Positions 7,223 to 15,906 of a stretch of 64,000 nt of DNA are shown here, one piece after another. A model generated the notes under the pieces. That model searched no databases. It saw only the letters and a program-made list of their open reading frames with translations, and was not told the DNA's origin. The stretch comes from DASCOT01 sp965197275 (GTDB lineage Bacteria; Acidobacteriota; UBA890; WLXD01), in contig CBDAMQ010000020.1 in the NCBI GenBank assembly GCA_965197275.1, positions 62,001-126,000 of the forward strand, read 5' to 3'. Within the stretch, counting starts at the first letter, position 1. The number at the start of each line of letters is the position of its first letter. A program made the translations under genes and the position numbers.

Positions 7223-9667
7223 CTACACCACCGCGTCTGCAGGCTCGGGCTCCACCACCGTGATGTCGAGGCGGAGCCGGTCGCCCTCCGTAGATACGAG
7301 GACGTGAGTGCCGGAGCGGACCTTCCCACGAATCAGCTCCTCGGCGAGCGCGTCTTCGACGTGCTTTTGAATTGCTCGACGCAGCGGGCGGGCGCCGTAG
7401 CTGCGATCGGCGCAGGTCGTGTCGATTAGCCACTGGTAGGCGTCATCGTCGAGCTCGACCTGGATTCCCTTGTCGGCGATGTGCTCGTTCACCTCGTTGA
7501 TCATCAGGCGAATGATCTGCTGCAGGTGCTCATCGGTGAGCGCGTGGAAGACGATCGTCTCATCCAGCCGGTTAAGGAACTCGGGATTGAAGGTGCGCTT
7601 CATCTCCTCGATGACCCGATCTCGCATGTCACTGAAAGTGGCCACATCGTCAGGTGCCCGGAAACCGACACCGCCACGCTTCTGCATGAAACGGGCACCG
7701 ATATTCGAGGTCATGATGATGATGCAGTTCTTGAAATCGACCGTGTTGCCCAGTCCGTCGGTAAGCTGCCCGTCCTCGAACACCTGTAGCAAGATGTTGA
7801 AGATCGATGGGTGCGCTTTCTCGATCTCGTCGAGCAGGACCACGCTATACGGATTGCGACGCACCTGGTCGGTGAGCTGACCGCCCTCTTCGTGACCGAC
7901 GTAGCCCGGCGGAGAGCCGATGAGCTTTGATACCGAGTGGCGCTCCATGTACTCGGACATGTCGAAGCGGACGAGGGAGCGATCGTCGCCGAAAAGGAAG
8001 CCCGCTAGCGTTCGCGCTACCTCTGTCTTGCCCACCCCGGTAGGTCCGAGGAACAGGAAGGAGCCAACCGGCCGATATGGCGACTTGAGGCCGGCTCGGG
8101 ATCTGCGAATGGCTCGCGAGACCACCTCGATGGCCTCCACCTGAGCAACGATCCTCGTGTGCAGCTGCTCCTCCATGTTAATCAGCTTGTCCATCTCCTC
8201 CTGCTTGATAGAAGTGATGGGAATCCCGGTCCAGTTGGATACGACCTGTTCGATGTCCTCGATGCTGACCAGGAGCGGTACCTCTTCCAGTGGCTCCTCG
8301 TCACGGTCGGCCCGGAGTCGGTCCAGGCGCTCGCGCTCGCGCTTCATGAGGTCGCGGAAGTGCGCCGCCTGTTCGAACTCCTCATCGGCAATGGCGGCAT
8401 CCAGTCGAGTCGCCAGCTCTCGGGAGCGCGCTTCGAGCTCGCGGACGCGATTCGGCGCTGAGGTCATCGCGAGCTTCACGCGCGCTCCGGTCTCGTCGAG
8501 GACGTCAATCGCCTTGTCGGGCAAGAAGCGGTCGGTGATGTACCGATTGCTCTGGTAGACAGCGGCGGTGAGCGCCTCCTCGCTGTACGTCACCCCGTGG
8601 TACTTCTCGTAGCGCCCGCGGATGCCGCGGATGATGTCGACGGTCTCTTCCTCGGTCGGCTGGGCGACGTTGATTCCCTGGAAGCGTCGGGCTAGCGCGC
8701 GGTCCTTCTCGATGTATTTGCGGTGCTCGCGCGGCGTCGTGGCGCCGATGCACTGCACCTCACCGCGGGCCAGGGCCGGCTTGAGGATGCCGGCGGCATC
8801 GAGCGACCCCTCGGCGGACCCGGCGCCGACAAGCGTGTGCAGCTCATCGATGAAGATCACGATGTCCTCGTTGTCGAGCAACTCCTTCATGATCGTCTTG
8901 AGGCGTTCCTCGAATTGACCGCGATACTTCGTGCCGGCCACCACCGACGAGATATCAAGTTCCAAAATGCGCTTGTCGTACAGAAACCGTGGCACTTCGC
9001 CACTGACGATGCGCTGTGCTAGACCTTCGACGATGGCTGTCTTGCCCACCCCAGGCTCGCCGATGAGCACCGGGTTGTTCTTCGTACGACGGCAAAGGAT
9101 CTGGACAGCGCGCTCGAGCTCATCGTCCCTCCCGATCAGCGGATCCAGGGTGCCCTTGGCTGCCATCTCCGTGAGATCGCGAGAGAACTCGGAAAGGAAC
9201 GGCGTCTCCTTCTTCTTCTCGCTCAGGTTCTTCTCCTTCAGCAAGTAGAGAAGATCTTCGCGAGCGGTCGATAGCCGCATACCCTTCTCGACCAGGATCC
9301 GCGACGCCAGAGACTTCTTCTCACGCAGCAGGCCGAGCAGGATGTGCTCGGTGCCGATGTACTTGTGGAGCATCTTCTCGGCTTCCTCAGCTGCGTAGGC
9401 CAGCACGCGCTTGGATTCGACCGAGAGGGGAATCTCCACCGATGTCGAGATCTTCTCGCGCACCTCGGTGCGTGTTTGGATCTCTCCGCGGATAGCCTCC
9501 GCCTCGATATCCGACCGACCGAGTAGCTTGCCGGTGAGTCCGTTGTTCTCGCGGATCAGACCGAGCAGAAGGTGCTCGGTCTCGATCGTGCGCGAGCCCA
9601 GCTGGCTGGCTTCGTAGCGTGCGAAGAAAATGACCCGTCGAGCCCGTTCGGTATAGCGCTCAAACAT
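7223..9667 (-). CDS. clpC: ATP-dependent Clp protease ATP-binding subunit ClpC
   Basis: An 814-residue class I Hsp100 unfoldase. The ATG at 9667 starts MFERYTERARR, the conserved N-terminus of ClpC; an upstream start at 9706 is less likely. In order: two N-terminal Clp repeats (residues 5-145), AAA+ domain 1 with Walker A GEPGVGKTA, a UVR-like motif in the linker (EFEQAAHFRDLMKRERE), AAA+ domain 2 with Walker A GPTGVGKTE, and the D2-small domain containing the ClpP-docking region. It unfolds substrates for ClpP and in Gram-positives acts with adaptors. A ClpC in a cell with LPS genes is typical of Acidobacteriota and some other diderms. A sigma70-like promoter and a leader stem-loop lie upstream. 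Confidence 0.96.
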   Translation of the reverse strand: MFERYTERARRVIFFARYEASQLGSRTIETEHLLLGLIRENNGLTGKLLGRSDIEAEAIRGEIQTRTEVREKISTSVEIPLSVESKRVLAYAAEEAEKMLHKYIGTEHILLGLLREKKSLASRILVEKGMRLSTAREDLLYLLKEKNLSEKKKETPFLSEFSRDLTEMAAKGTLDPLIGRDDELERAVQILCRRTKNNPVLIGEPGVGKTAIVEGLAQRIVSGEVPRFLYDKRILELDISSVVAGTKYRGQFEERLKTIMKELLDNEDIVIFIDELHTLVGAGSAEGSLDAAGILKPALARGEVQCIGATTPREHRKYIEKDRALARRFQGINVAQPTEEETVDIIRGIRGRYEKYHGVTYSEEALTAAVYQSNRYITDRFLPDKAIDVLDETGARVKLAMTSAPNRVRELEARSRELATRLDAAIADEEFEQAAHFRDLMKRERERLDRLRADRDEEPLEEVPLLVSIEDIEQVVSNWTGIPITSIKQEEMDKLINMEEQLHTRIVAQVEAIEVVSRAIRRSRAGLKSPYRPVGSFLFLGPTGVGKTEVARTLAGFLFGDDRSLVRFDMSEYMERHSVSKLIGSPPGYVGHEEGGQLTDQVRRNPYSVVLLDEIEKAHPSIFNILLQVFEDGQLTDGLGNTVDFKNCIIIMTSNIGARFMQKRGGVGFRAPDDVATFSDMRDRVIEEMKRTFNPEFLNRLDETIVFHALTDEHLQQIIRLMINEVNEHIADKGIQVELDDDAYQWLIDTTCADRSYGARPLRRAIQKHVEDALAEELIRGKVRSGTHVLVSTEGDRLRLDITVVEPEPADAVV

Positions 9668-9704
9668 CGACCCAGCCCCAGTCGCAGGAAGCCCCGTAGA
9701 GCCC

Positions 9705-9725
9705 AAGCGCGGTTGTTACGCGCTT
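9705..9725 (-). promoter_or_regulatory. Perfect 7-bp stem-loop in the clpC leader
   Basis: AAGCGCG (9705-9711) and CGCGCTT (9719-9725) flank a 7-base loop, between the predicted clpC promoter and its start codon. It could be a leader RNA hairpin or a protein-binding inverted repeat; no U-run follows, so it does not look like a terminator. Confidence 0.4.
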
Positions 9726-9776
9726 GATAGGAGTCCTGTCAGCAAGGGCGACGCCCGCAGACGTCGCTTGATTCCG

Positions 9777-9806
9777 AGTATAGCGGAGCGATTTTCCAGC
9801 CGCCAA
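9777..9806 (-). promoter_or_regulatory. Sigma70-type promoter for clpC
   Basis: Read on the minus strand, TTGGCG (9806-9801) and TATACT (9782-9777) are separated by 18 bases and lie 110 bases upstream of the clpC ATG, in the only sizeable gap between lolD and clpC. No CtsR- or CIRCE-like operator is visible near it. Confidence 0.5.
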
Positions 9807-9892
9807 GATATCGCCGGCTGCCAGCAAGACCCGGAACGGACTCCACGTCGGCAATCGTCTTGTCCTGATCGACCGTTCCCTCCGCGGACGGT

Positions 9893-10600
9893 TCATCGGT
9901 GTTCCTCTGTTGTTGCGTGCTCTCTGAGTCGGCCACCGGGCTCCATCACGAGGACGCGATCGAAGTCGGTTACCAGTTCGGGATTGTGAGTAACAAGGAC
10001 CATGGCGTTGCCATGGCGCTCGTGAAGATGGAAGAAGATGTCCAGTACCCGCATGCCGTTGTCGTGGTCGAGGTTGCCGGTCGGCTCGTCAGCGAGCAGG
10101 AGCTCAGGCTGCCGAGCCAGGGCCCGCGCTATGGCCACGCGTTGTCGTTCCCCGCCGGAGAGCTCTGAGGGGAAATGGTGGGCGCGATCAGCCAATCCGA
10201 CATCCGCCAACAGGCTCGCTGCGACTGCGGGTGCGGTGCTTGCGTCGCCACCAATCAGCAGTGGCATCATGACGTTCTCCAGGGCGCTGAACTCCGGTAG
10301 CAGGTGATAGAACTGGAAGACCAGCCCCACATACCGACCCCGAAAGGCCGCCATGTCCGGCTCCGAGAGCGAACGCAACTCACGGCCGCGAAAGCGGATG
10401 CTGCCGCGATCAGGACGATCCAGGCCGGCCAGAAGGTGCAGCAGCGTGCTCTTGCCGACGCCGCTCTGACCGATCACGGCGATGCGTTCGCCGACAGACA
10501 CACGAAGGTCGCAATCCGTGAGGACTTCGAGCTCACGGGTGCCAGAGCGGTAGCTCTTGCGCAGCCCTTCGACGCAGAGGATCTCTTCGGCGTGTGGCAT
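9893..10600 (-). CDS. lolD: Lipoprotein-releasing ABC transporter ATP-binding protein LolD
   Basis: A 235-residue ABC ATPase, beginning at ATG 10600 directly after the lolC/E stop. Walker A is GQSGVGKST, the ABC signature is LSGGERQRVAIARAL, and Walker B with the catalytic Glu is LLLADEPTGNLD. LolD powers LolC/E, which extracts lipoproteins from the inner membrane and hands them to LolA. The same frame stays open upstream to 11860, but that part is a shadow of lolC/E; the family start fits MPHAEEILCVEGLRKSY. Downstream lie the clpC promoter and clpC. Confidence 0.94.
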   Translation of the reverse strand: MPHAEEILCVEGLRKSYRSGTRELEVLTDCDLRVSVGERIAVIGQSGVGKSTLLHLLAGLDRPDRGSIRFRGRELRSLSEPDMAAFRGRYVGLVFQFYHLLPEFSALENVMMPLLIGGDASTAPAVAASLLADVGLADRAHHFPSELSGGERQRVAIARALARQPELLLADEPTGNLDHDNGMRVLDIFFHLHERHGNAMVLVTHNPELVTDFDRVLVMEPGGRLREHATTEEHR

Positions 10601-10602
10601 GG

Positions 10603-11880
10603 CTACTCGTATCGGAGCGAAACGACAGGATCGAGCCGTGAGGCGCGCAGCGCCGGATAGAGCGTGGCAGCGAAAGAGATGAGCACCGCGACCACACAGA
10701 CGCGCACGAGGTCGACCGAACGTACGTGGAAAGGCAGGTAGGCCAAGTAGTACACCTGTGCCTCCAACCGGATGAGCTGGTAGTAGTCGAGCGCCACGGC
10801 CGTGCCGACGCCGAGGAGGCAACCCATCAAGGTGCCTATCAACCCGATTGCGAGGCCCTGGACCATGAAGATCTGGAGGATCTGGCGCCGGGTAGTTCCG
10901 AGGGACATCAGGATGCCGATATCGCGCTGCTTGTCCTTGATCATCAAGACCAGTGTGGCTGCTATGTTGAGGGCTGCGACTGCCGTAATCAGGCTGATGG
11001 TTACGAACAGGGCCAGCTTCTCCAGCTTCAGAGCCGCGAAATAGGCGCGGTTCATGCTCTGCCAGTCCATCAAGAAGTAGCCTTCGCCGAGCCTGTCGCC
11101 GAGCTCCTCGACCACCGGTGCGGTGTTGAACGCGTCCTCGACGCGGACCTGGACCAGGGTCACGCCGTCCCCCGATTCGATCATTCGCTGCGCCGTCTGG
11201 AGCGGGATGAGGGCCCAGGTATTGTCGTACTCGTACATACCCGCTTCGAAGATGCCCACCACGTCGAAGCGGGCGATCTTGATCCCACCGCTGCCGCCGA
11301 ATGGGGTGATCATGCCGCTCGAATGCACGCTGACCTTCACCTGATCTCCGACGTCGACGAACAAGCTCGCCGCCAGATCGGTGCCGAGTACCACACCGTC
11401 GCGACCCGTAGAGGTCGGGCGGCGCGGTGCCAGGCCCTCGGCGCTCCCCTTCACCATGCGGTCGAGCAGGCGCGTCGTGCGGGCCTCGCCGTGCGGGTCG
11501 ATTCCCTTCAGGTTGACGAACTGCGGCGTTTGCGAACGGCCTTCCATCAGCCCGGGGGTCAGCAACGCCGGAGCTGCATCGACCACGCCGTTGATCCTCC
11601 GCGCCGTCTCGGCGACCTGTACGTGGTCGTCCAGGTAGGGACCGAACGGCTGCACGAAGACGTGTGCGTTGGCGCCGATGATCTTGTCCTGGATGTCTTC
11701 CTGAAAGCCCGTCAGAAGAGCCAGCGCGATGATCAGCGCGGCCACTCCCACGATCACGCCAAGGACCGATACGAGGCTCACGATCGAAGTGAACGCCTGC
11801 TGGCGGCGCGCCTTGAAGTAGCGCAGCGCGATGTAGAGCTGGAATCGGCTCGCCGGCCATCGGGGTCCGCTCTCCCGCAT
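10603..11880 (-). CDS. Lipoprotein-releasing system permease LolC/LolE
   Basis: A 425-residue MacB/FtsX-type permease. A membrane segment near residues 30-60 (SLVSVLGVIVGVAALIIAL) precedes a large periplasmic domain (about 60-270), followed by three more membrane helices and the C-terminal PALRASRLDPVVSLRYE motif typical of LolC/E. Only one permease gene is present beside lolD, so the complex is probably a homodimer of a LolF-like or LolC/E-like protein, as in many non-enteric diderms. The start is ATG 11880 with GAGGG just upstream. It stands between lysS and lolD; its own promoter may lie at about 11949-11976. Confidence 0.93.
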   Translation of the reverse strand: MRESGPRWPASRFQLYIALRYFKARRQQAFTSIVSLVSVLGVIVGVAALIIALALLTGFQEDIQDKIIGANAHVFVQPFGPYLDDHVQVAETARRINGVVDAAPALLTPGLMEGRSQTPQFVNLKGIDPHGEARTTRLLDRMVKGSAEGLAPRRPTSTGRDGVVLGTDLAASLFVDVGDQVKVSVHSSGMITPFGGSGGIKIARFDVVGIFEAGMYEYDNTWALIPLQTAQRMIESGDGVTLVQVRVEDAFNTAPVVEELGDRLGEGYFLMDWQSMNRAYFAALKLEKLALFVTISLITAVAALNIAATLVLMIKDKQRDIGILMSLGTTRRQILQIFMVQGLAIGLIGTLMGCLLGVGTAVALDYYQLIRLEAQVYYLAYLPFHVRSVDLVRVCVVAVLISFAATLYPALRASRLDPVVSLRYE

Positions 11881-11948
11881 TTTGCCCTCGTCGAGTGCCT
11901 AACCGGGATCAACGCCCCGGCCGGTCTGCTAACGCAGACTCCACGTAG

Positions 11949-11976
11949 ACTATAGCAGTCAGGAGCGGACTGAAAA
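11949..11976 (-). promoter_or_regulatory. Possible promoter for lolC/E-lolD
   Basis: On the minus strand TTTTCA (11976-11971) and TATAGT (11954-11949) are 16 bases apart, 69 bases before the lolC/E ATG. The -35 match is moderate. Confidence 0.33.
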
Positions 11977-11984
11977 AGCCATGC

Positions 11985-12018
11985 CTAACTAATAGTGACT
12001 TTTAATAGATCTAGTTAG
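11985..12018 (-). terminator. Possible weak terminator after lysS
   Basis: CTAACTA (11985-11991) and TAGTTAG (12012-12018) form a perfect 7-bp inverted repeat with an AT-rich 20-base loop that overlaps the lysS stop codon. On the minus strand a TTTTT run follows about 10 bases later. The stem is AT-rich and weak, so termination is probably partial. Confidence 0.3.
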
Positions 12019-13493
12019 TCTTTCTGGCGTAATAATGGGAATAGGATCACGTCACGGATCGTGGATGAGTTGGTAGCAAGCATGACAAGGCGATCCACAC
12101 CAATACCGATGCCTGCTGCTGGGGGCATACCGTGTTCAAGTGCGGTGATGTAGTCCGTATCGACGACGGGCGGCACCTCGCCGTCGGCGTCGCGCCCGTC
12201 TACCTGTTCTTGCATGCGACGCTGCTGCTCGCGCGGATCGTTGAGCTCCGAGTAGCCGTTGGCGACTTCCATGCCGCCGATGAACAACTCGAACCGTTCC
12301 ACCTCGTCCGGGTTCTCCGGCCGTGCCTTGGACAGCGGCGAGATCTCCAACGGGTAGTCGGTGACGAATAGCGGCGATCCGACCCTCGGTTTTACCGCCT
12401 TGTCGAACGCCGCCTCGCGGAGTCCTCCCAGCCCCAAGCCGGCTGGCGATACGCCTTCGGCCTGCAGCCAGTCCGCCAGCCTCGAGGCGTCGTCCACCAG
12501 GGCCGGGGAGAGCTCGCCGATATCAAGCAGCGACTGCCTCAGCGGCATTCGCAGCCAGGGACGACCCAGCGAGATCTCGTGGCCCTGGTACGAGATACGG
12601 GTGTCTGCGGTGCCATCGCCGAGGGCGGCGCTGAGGAGGTCCTCGGCGTACTCCATCATGCGCTCGTAGTCCCAGTACGCGGCGTAGAACTCCAGCATGG
12701 TGAATTCGGGATTGTGTTGCCTCGAGATCCCTTCGTTGCGGAAATTCCGATTCAGATCGTAGACCCGCTGCAGTCCTCCAACGAGCAGCCGCTTGAGGTA
12801 AAGCTCCGGCGCAATGCGCAGGTAGAGGTCCATATCCAGCGTGTTGTGATGGGTCTCGAACGGACGGGCAGCGGCGCCACCGTAGAGCGGTTGCAGGGTC
12901 GGCGTCTCGACCTCCAGGAAGCCATTCGAATCGAGGTGCGCGCGCAAGGCGCGCACGATCTCAGCGCGGCGAACGAAGATCGCGCGCACGTCCGGGTTCG
13001 CCATCAGGTCCAGGTAGCGCTGACGATAGCGGACCTCGCTATCGCGCAGGCCATGCCACTTCTCCGGCATCGGCCGGAGCGCCTTCGACAGCAGGCGGTA
13101 GTCGTCGACGCGCACGGTCAACTCACCCGTGCGCGTACGGAAGAGCACGCCCTCGATCCCTACGAAATCGCCCAGGTCAAGATCGAGCCAGGCACCGAAA
13201 CGGTCCTCGCCCAGTACTTTCTGCCGGGCATGGCATTGGAGCTTGCCTGTGCCATCATCGATGTCGCCGAAGGCCGACTTGCCGTGCTCCCTCACCCCCA
13301 CCAACCGACCCGCAAGGCGTACGGTGGGTGCCGTCTCCTGCAACTGCTCGTCGGTGGCGGCGTCGTGCAAGGCGCGCGTTTGCTGCAGCGTTCCGTCGAC
13401 GGGGAATCGGGCCGGGAACACGTTGATGCCCGCCGCTTCGAGCGCCGCGAGCTTTTGGCGTCGAGACTCCAGCAGGTCGGCTTCTGCCATCAT
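12015..13493 (-). CDS. lysS: Lysyl-tRNA synthetase, class II
   Basis: A 492-residue class II LysRS that charges tRNA-Lys in the cytoplasm. The N-terminal OB anticodon-binding domain (VRLAGRLVGVREHGKSAFGD) occupies about residues 55-140. Class II motif 1 is near EVETPTLQP, motif 2 contains RNEGISRQHNPEF and motif 3 GIGIGVDRLVMLA, all intact. Length is normal for a bacterial LysS. It begins 33 bases after the fabF stop and is probably cotranscribed with the fatty-acid genes; an AT-rich stem-loop overlaps its stop codon. Confidence 0.97.
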   Translation of the reverse strand: MMAEADLLESRRQKLAALEAAGINVFPARFPVDGTLQQTRALHDAATDEQLQETAPTVRLAGRLVGVREHGKSAFGDIDDGTGKLQCHARQKVLGEDRFGAWLDLDLGDFVGIEGVLFRTRTGELTVRVDDYRLLSKALRPMPEKWHGLRDSEVRYRQRYLDLMANPDVRAIFVRRAEIVRALRAHLDSNGFLEVETPTLQPLYGGAAARPFETHHNTLDMDLYLRIAPELYLKRLLVGGLQRVYDLNRNFRNEGISRQHNPEFTMLEFYAAYWDYERMMEYAEDLLSAALGDGTADTRISYQGHEISLGRPWLRMPLRQSLLDIGELSPALVDDASRLADWLQAEGVSPAGLGLGGLREAAFDKAVKPRVGSPLFVTDYPLEISPLSKARPENPDEVERFELFIGGMEVANGYSELNDPREQQRRMQEQVDGRDADGEVPPVVDTDYITALEHGMPPAAGIGIGVDRLVMLATNSSTIRDVILFPLLRQKD

Positions 13494-13526
13494 CGGCGCT
13501 CGGCTGAGAGGTCGCGGCGTCGCCGT

Positions 13527-14765
13527 TCAGGCGGCGTAGCGCTTGAAGATCAGTGCTGCGTTGGTACCACCGAATCCGAACGAGTTCGACAACCCGTACT
13601 CGAGATCCAGGGGCCGCGTCTGGTTGGGAACGAAGTCGAGGTCACAGTCCGGATCAGGATTCTCATAGTTGATGGTCGGCGGCACTTTTCCATCACGCAA
13701 TGCCATGACGGTGATACCGGCTTCGACGCCACCAGCAGCGCCGAGCAGGTGTCCCATCATCGACTTCGTCGACGAAACCGCAAGCTCACTGGCGTGGTCA
13801 CCGAAAACGCTCTTGATCGCTTTCACCTCTGCCGTGTCGCCAACCGGGGTCGACGTTCCGTGGGCGTTCACGTAGTCGATGGCACTCGGCTCCACGTCGG
13901 CATCGTCGAGCGCGATGCGCATGACCCGCACTGCGCCATCGCCGTCTTCGGGCGGCGCGGAAATGTGGTACGCGTCGGCGGTCATGCCATAGCCTACGAT
14001 CTCGGCAAGGATAGGGGCGCTTCGCTGTCGGGCTGTCTCCTCGGCCTCGAGGACCAGAATCCCCGCTCCTTCGCCGAGAACGAAGCCATCGCGCTCGGAG
14101 TCGAAAGGGCGGCTGGCACGGACGGGCTCGTCGTTTCGCATCGACAGCGCTCGCATGGCGCTGAACCCGTCGATCGCCAGGGAGCACACGACTCCCTCAG
14201 TGCCGCCGCAGACCATGGCCTCGGCCTCTCCCCGAGCGATCACTCGAAAGGCGTCGCCGATTGCATGATTGCCGGTGGAGCAGGCGGTGCACACGGACGA
14301 ATTCGGCCCCTTGAGTCCGTATTGCATCGACACCCATCCGGAGGCGAGGTTCACAATCAGCGCCGGGATGAAGAACGGGCTTACTCGACCGGGCCCGCGT
14401 CGCAATTGGACCTCATGGAACTTCTGCATGATGTTGAGGCCACCGATCCCCGATCCGATGATCGTCCCGATGCGCTCGGGCGCATAGGCACCGTCGACTG
14501 ATGACATCGCCCACGCATCGGCGGTTGCCGCCAGCGCGTAGACGATGTGGAGATCCATTTTCTTGAGGTCCTTCTTCGGCACGAAGTCCGTGGCGTCGAG
14601 ATCGCGTACCTCGCCGGCGATTCGAACGGCAAAATCGCCGGCGTCGAACTTGGTGATCGGGCCCACGCCGCTACGCCCCTGGAGCAGGGCATCCCAGGTA
14701 ATGTCGGTCGTCAGCCCGACCGGTGTGATCAACCCGACGCCGGTGATCACGACGCGGCGATCCAT
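13527..14765 (-). CDS. fabF: 3-oxoacyl-ACP synthase II FabF
   Basis: A 412-residue thiolase-fold condensing enzyme that elongates acyl-ACP with malonyl-ACP. The nucleophile lies in VCTACSTGNHAIGD, the catalytic His residues in NAHGTSTPVGD and GHLLGAAGGVEAG, and the C-terminal GFGGTNAALIF motif is present. The ATG at 14765 is chosen over 14777 because GGGAGAG lies 6 bases upstream and MDRRVVITGVG matches the family N-terminus. It follows acpP by 27 bases. The cluster rpmF-plsX-fabD-fabG-acpP-fabF lacks the fabH that usually follows plsX. Confidence 0.97.
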   Translation of the reverse strand: MDRRVVITGVGLITPVGLTTDITWDALLQGRSGVGPITKFDAGDFAVRIAGEVRDLDATDFVPKKDLKKMDLHIVYALAATADAWAMSSVDGAYAPERIGTIIGSGIGGLNIMQKFHEVQLRRGPGRVSPFFIPALIVNLASGWVSMQYGLKGPNSSVCTACSTGNHAIGDAFRVIARGEAEAMVCGGTEGVVCSLAIDGFSAMRALSMRNDEPVRASRPFDSERDGFVLGEGAGILVLEAEETARQRSAPILAEIVGYGMTADAYHISAPPEDGDGAVRVMRIALDDADVEPSAIDYVNAHGTSTPVGDTAEVKAIKSVFGDHASELAVSSTKSMMGHLLGAAGGVEAGITVMALRDGKVPPTINYENPDPDCDLDFVPNQTRPLDLEYGLSNSFGFGGTNAALIFKRYAA

Positions 14766-14792
14766 CAGCTCTCCCACCCTGCCGGTCGCCGG

Positions 14793-15026
14793 TTAGTTGC
14801 TCTTGCTCTGGATGTAGCTGACGGCGTCCTGAACCTTGGCGATCTTCTCGGCGTCCTCGTCGGGAATCTCGAGGTCGAACTCCTCTTCGAGCGCCATCAC
14901 GAGCTCCACCGTATCCAGCGAGTCCGCACCCAGATCCTCGATGAACGAGGCGCCGGTGGTGACCTCCTCGGCATCCACACCGAGCTGCTCGACGATGATC
15001 TCCTTGACCTTTGCTTCGATGTCCAT
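14793..15026 (-). CDS. acpP: Acyl carrier protein
   Basis: A 77-residue acidic four-helix carrier protein. Ser36 in the DSLD motif (GADSLDTVELVMALEEEF) accepts 4'-phosphopantetheine and carries growing acyl chains to FabD, FabG, FabF and FabZ, and to LpxA/LpxD. The ATG at 15026 has an excellent Shine-Dalgarno (GGAGGAAGG), which rules out the start 18 bases upstream. It lies between fabG and fabF in the fatty-acid operon. Confidence 0.98.
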   Translation of the reverse strand: MDIEAKVKEIIVEQLGVDAEEVTTGASFIEDLGADSLDTVELVMALEEEFDLEIPDEDAEKIAKVQDAVSYIQSKSN

Positions 15027-15106
15027 GCCCTTCCTCCAGCACAAGCAGGTTGCAGTTACTCTCGCGGCGCTTGCCGTGTAGCGGCGCCAGACTCGGAATT
15101 CAGGGA

Positions 15107-15853
15107 TTACATACGCATGCCGCCGTCGACGCTGATCACCTGACCGGTGATGTAGCTTGCGTCTTCGGATAGCAGGAAGCTCACGGCCCCGGCGACGTCG
15201 TCACCGGTTCCCAGCCGACTGAGCGGAATCTGTTCCTGTAAGTGCCGCTTGGCCTCCTCGGGCAGGTCGCGCGTCATGTCCGTTTCGACATAGCCTGGAG
15301 CCACGGCGTTCACCGTGATGCCGCGCGACGCCACCTCGCGCGCGAGTGCCTTGGTGAAACCATGCACTCCGGCTTTGGCGGCAGCGTAGTTCGTTTGGCC
15401 GGGATTGCCGAGCAGCCCGACGACCGAGCTGATCGAAACGATCCTGCCCTGTCGCTGGCGAAGCATCGATCTTAGCACGGCACGTGAGCACAGAAAGACG
15501 CCCGTCAGGTCGGTCCGGAGCACGTCGTCCCAGGCGTCATCCTTGAGTCTCAGCAGCAGATTGTCGCGCGTGATTCCGGCGTTGTTTACCAGGTTGTCGA
15601 TCTGTCCGAAGCGTTCCTGTACGGCACTGACGGCGGCCGCGACCGAATCGCTGCAGCCGACGTCCATCTCCAACGGGAGAACCTCCACGCCGTGCGATCG
15701 GGCTTCTTCTGCCGCCGCTTCGCAGGCGGCTGCTGTGCGCGCACCAATCGCCAGGTGACTGCCCTGCCGGGCAAGCCGCACGGCTATCGCCCGCCCGATG
15801 CCGCGTGATCCGCCGGTGACGATGCTGACCTTGTCCTGAAAGCTGACGGACAA
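15107..15853 (-). CDS. fabG: 3-oxoacyl-ACP reductase FabG
   Basis: A 248-residue classical short-chain dehydrogenase that reduces 3-oxoacyl-ACP with NADPH. It has the cofactor motif TGGSRGIGRAIA, NNAG, the catalytic Ser in SISSVVG, and YAAAKAG with the catalytic Tyr and Lys; it ends in VDGGMRM, as FabG does. The TTG start at 15853 is supported by GGAGG five bases upstream. It sits between fabD and acpP. Confidence 0.96.
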   Translation of the reverse strand: MSVSFQDKVSIVTGGSRGIGRAIAVRLARQGSHLAIGARTAAACEAAAEEARSHGVEVLPLEMDVGCSDSVAAAVSAVQERFGQIDNLVNNAGITRDNLLLRLKDDAWDDVLRTDLTGVFLCSRAVLRSMLRQRQGRIVSISSVVGLLGNPGQTNYAAAKAGVHGFTKALAREVASRGITVNAVAPGYVETDMTRDLPEEAKRHLQEQIPLSRLGTGDDVAGAVSFLLSEDASYITGQVISVDGGMRM

Positions 15854-15906
15854 TCGTGCCTCCGTCCGATTCGGGGTTGTGAGAGCTGTGCGTCTCCTCC
15901 GAGAGG

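Noticed and set aside
7078..7329. An N-terminal extension of bamA into clpC
   Set aside because: The signal peptide starts at 7077; the extension is basic, non-conserved and would overlap the end of clpC.
9893..11860. A 655-codon minus-strand frame suggesting a long LolD fusion
   Set aside because: The upstream 420 codons lie over lolC/E in another frame and are low-complexity; the conserved LolD begins at 10600.
12579..14501. A 640-codon open frame on the plus strand
   Set aside because: It is antisense to lysS and fabF, whose motifs are complete; its translation shows no family features and arises from the codon bias of high-GC DNA.
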